From contig OZ038389.1 in assembly GCA_964036045.1 (NCBI GenBank), positions 39,487,717 through 39,551,716 of the forward strand: 64,000 nt of DNA. The letters are read 5' to 3'. Source of the DNA: Eutreptiella sp. 'Long Island Sound 2002' (taxonomy: Eukaryota > Euglenozoa > Euglenophyceae > Eutreptiales > Eutreptiaceae). The notes beneath the pieces were generated by a model. It made no database searches. It had not been told where the DNA came from and saw nothing but the letters and a program-made list of their open reading frames with translations. This document shows, piece after piece, positions 61,255-64,000 of the stretch; positions within the stretch are counted from its first letter, which is position 1; each line of letters opens with the position of its first letter. Position numbers and translations under genes: made by a program.

Positions 61255-63640
61255 TCAGCGTCGCTGAAAAGAACGTTCATCTTCACAACGTAATAGCGGC
61301 CGGGACTTTTTGGCTGCATAGACACGTAGTATGCAGCGGACTTGGCCGGTAAGGCTGATCTGCATATGGTGAGAAGCAGGTAGAACGAGGTCCTTCACCC
61401 CAACTGCAAGGCAGTGCACGTTCAGTCCGTATCCCTGGCGTGGGTAACTTTGGGCAGTGGCCTTGTACTTGCTGAGCCTCTGCTTGAGGCGTTCACAGGG
61501 CATCTCCTAGCAGAATTCACACTGACCAAATGCACCAGGGGAGGATGGAGCGTAAAGGCCGTCATATGACACTTGGTATCAACAAAGAATCAAACCGCTC
61601 AACTGCTCGGTGACTCCAAAACCTTTCCTCAGCAATCGTTGTCAGCTTTCGGCTGCTTGATCCCCAGCGGCCTGTAGTTCCCGAGCAGTGTTTATGTGCT
61701 CTGCCTGCCCTGGGACAGTAGTTCCTTCATCGTGTATGGCGTGGAACACATAACTGAAGCAGGGTGCATGACAACACAACGCGTGAAACCTTACTGCCCC
61801 TCCTGGGATCTGGCATAGGCATATTCCAAAGGGTGCTGTGATGCCGTATCCACATAAGGCAGCGGCGCTCCAATTTCTGGTTCCTGCGCTTCTGCTGCGT
61901 TGGGCAGTGGTGCCATGGGGGCCAGTTGGACGCCAGTGGCAAGGACTCCATCAACAACTCCCACGCACACCTCCTGCGAAATCTGTGGTTTGTCAAAGGG
62001 TTCCAACCGTAGATCCCCCAGGGGTACCTGGCTCCTTTCTTGATGACACATGCAGCAGACGACAGAAGCTCCCGCAAAGCCAAAATGCACCAAGAGATGG
62101 TCCATACCATCCTGGTCCCCGTGGACCTGCTTTTGCGGCAGTGGGCAACTGCCCATCTGTCGTTGCGTGAAATCGGCTCGTCAGGGGGGTTTCTTGCGTA
62201 TTTCTCTCGCAGTTTCGTGCATTTGCCGCCTCTGGGGCTGTAACTAGGAACGTAACAGTGTCCACGTCCTTGTAGCCGGGGTTTACCGCCTTGACGCCCT
62301 CCACTGTTACGACTACGATGATTGAGTTGTCCACTTCCCGCTTCATGACCCGAACCACCAGAAATTTCCTGGGGGCATATTTCTGAAAAGCAAGGGTGCA
62401 TGCCGCTTCATTTTTCAAGAACCATTCATTCCAGTAGCTCAAACTTCTCGGCAAAGGCCTCTTGCTCACACCGGTTCGGTGTACAGTGTTGCCATTCAGG
62501 CACATTTTGAAAGTTGGGTTGAAAATTCCTGCAGCTGTGACACAGACAGCCGTACATCAGCCCGTCTGACGTAGAGCAGAACAGCTTGCAGAACTCGAGT
62601 TGTTGACATACTGTTGGACGGCTTGCTGCCTGGACATGGGGGTACAGTACTCCCCATTCGCATGAACACCATGACCTAATCGGCACGACCCAGTACCACA
62701 CGTTGGATGCAGGGGTCTGTACGCTCCTGAGAGAAAGTGGACTCTTTGGAGGTCAAGTGTGCCAACAGCTGCTTGGCTATAGGCACGTCGCTGGTCACCA
62801 ACTGGTTATCTGCCCATTTGGTCTGAAACACCAGAGCACCGTCGTTGAGCATCACAAGATCCAACTTAGCATGAATTCCTGCACGCAGTTGGTCAAAGGC
62901 AGTCAGCAAGATGGACCGCAAACAGGGCAAAGACACTGCACGTCATATTCTTACCCGGCACCATGAACTCCGGCAAGTAATTCGGTAGAAAGAAGTAGAA
63001 TTTAACACCAGGAAATCTCCGTCCCAAAGTGACACGTTATTCTCAGCGAAGAAACTCTCGCACAACTCAGCATAAAGGCGTGCGGTGCCTGCGACGACGA
63101 AACCATTTCAGTTCATAAACTTGAGCCTAGCGGCAATTTCACTGCAGCCAACCATGCCCATCTCTGTACGCCCTGTGATCTGCAAATCCATGTACTTGAA
63201 ACAAGCCTGACAGCGAACAAGGAAAAAGGCACAGCTCCAACCCGAACATGATATTGCGGCTCGTGATAAAATTGTCCAAGCGCTTCATTAAACCAGTGTC
63301 CTGCCTCCACGGGACTTGCTGAGTACACAGGAACACAGTTGCCTCACCCATGATCTCCAGTGCACTGTACCGCATCGGGCAGGGGCCAAGGCACTTGCTG
63401 CCGGCGATCCTCTGCCCTGGGGCTTCACTGCTTGAAGTCACGGACGCGGTGTAGCAGGCTGTCCCCACAGAAGGTACTCTCCCAGGCTAGATCTCGCTCG
63501 GCCTGGCTACAGACCATCCCTGGGGTCCGTAGGTCTACTGTACCTTGGGCGTATCCAGCGCTCACCTGTACGGCAGTATACCTCTTGACCGTCATCTGCT
63601 TCTGCTCTGCCTGACGTGCTGGTACCACGGGAGTGTCCAT
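61255..63640 (-). pseudogene. Decayed coding-like tract, minus strand
   Basis: Successive minus-strand frames in changing phase have protein-like composition: 63640-63425, 63468-63139, 62936-62676 (KLDLVMLNDGALVFQTKWAD), 62701-62426, 62505-61993 (REVDNSIIVVVTVEGVKAV), 62156-61791 and 61503-61255. Phase changes without clear splice signals suggest frameshift decay, though missed introns are possible. It may be the 5' continuation of the gene whose end is at 60816-60310. No motif identifies the family. Confidence 0.35.
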
Positions 63641-64000
63641 ACCAAGGCTTGTATCAAAATCCAGCGAAGCAAAGCCTTGGCGTTAGGACATCATTCCAAA
63701 GGGCATTCTGCCAGGGGATTGTAGGGGTGCTTGCCCTTGGTGGTCCGCCTTCTGCGTACAAGTCAAAGCCATCCTTGCACCGTCCTTCCGAGTGGGCGCA
63801 GGTGCGGGTCCGTATGTGGATCTACAAGTCCAATTCTCCACAACAGTATCCCGTACTTCCTCACTCGTACTTGTCCAACGTCTATACTTGTATCAACCAG
63901 CTCATAAGCGCCAAATCACATAAAGCACGGGGAACCTCTCGGAGCAGCTTCAATGCCAACGTACAAAATTGATTATGTTTTTGCACTGAACGGCGCCTTT
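63641..64000. other. Right edge, nothing recognised
   Basis: A plus-strand frame 63616-63972 is open for 118 codons but has no recognisable feature. No repeat shared with the rest of the window was noticed. Confidence 0.3.

Overview
This window is eukaryotic nuclear DNA from a large, repeat-rich genome, probably a protist or alga. The species cannot be named from the sequence. The evidence is chromodomain Ty3/gypsy LTR retrotransposons, a gene with many short GT-AG introns, poly(A)-tailed retroposition, satellites, and no confident ordinary host gene. One inferred primer binding site resembles the animal/fungal form of initiator-Met tRNA rather than the land-plant form; this is a weak hint only.

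Most of the window (1-49514) is a single old gypsy element (element 1, + strand, 5' end outside the window) broken open by later insertions that nest three levels deep. Element 1 can be followed through 1-1102, 3960-5851, 17094-18921, 46742-48718 and its 3' LTR 48719-49514. It was interrupted by: (i) a 2.86-kb poly(A)-tailed retroposon (1103-3959) with a 13-14 bp target duplication; (ii) a full-length reverse-oriented copy of the same gypsy family, element B (5852-17093, 797-bp LTRs, target duplication GAGTA); (iii) a different gypsy family, element D (18922-46741, 2.97-kb LTRs, target duplication CTAT). The 5' LTR of D was in turn split by a 10.7-kb DNA transposon, T (34364-45098), with 41-bp perfect terminal inverted repeats.

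Element B carries gag, then an in-frame UGA-CGG followed by a strong hairpin, then protease, a DIRS/Dam-methyltransferase-like domain, RT, RNase H, integrase and a chromodomain. D has the same overall order with an in-frame UAG-CGG at its gag/pol border, but it is degenerate. T carries a 190-bp satellite, a gene whose coiled-coil part has expanded as tandem 196-bp exon+intron units, a DDE-like transposase candidate as the last part of that gene, a small cupin-like reading frame, and a poly-Gln nuclear-type protein.

The right end (49515-64000) holds a 2.1-kb segmental duplication (50629-54410 and 58772-60850). One copy is interrupted by a 1.7-kb TIR element full of 18-bp palindromes. Between the copies lies a 3.2-kb GC-rich 127-bp minisatellite built from hairpin modules, and beyond them is a decayed coding-like tract on the minus strand. 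The candidates most likely to be undescribed are transposon T with its amplified exons, and the paired stop-CGG gag/pol junctions.
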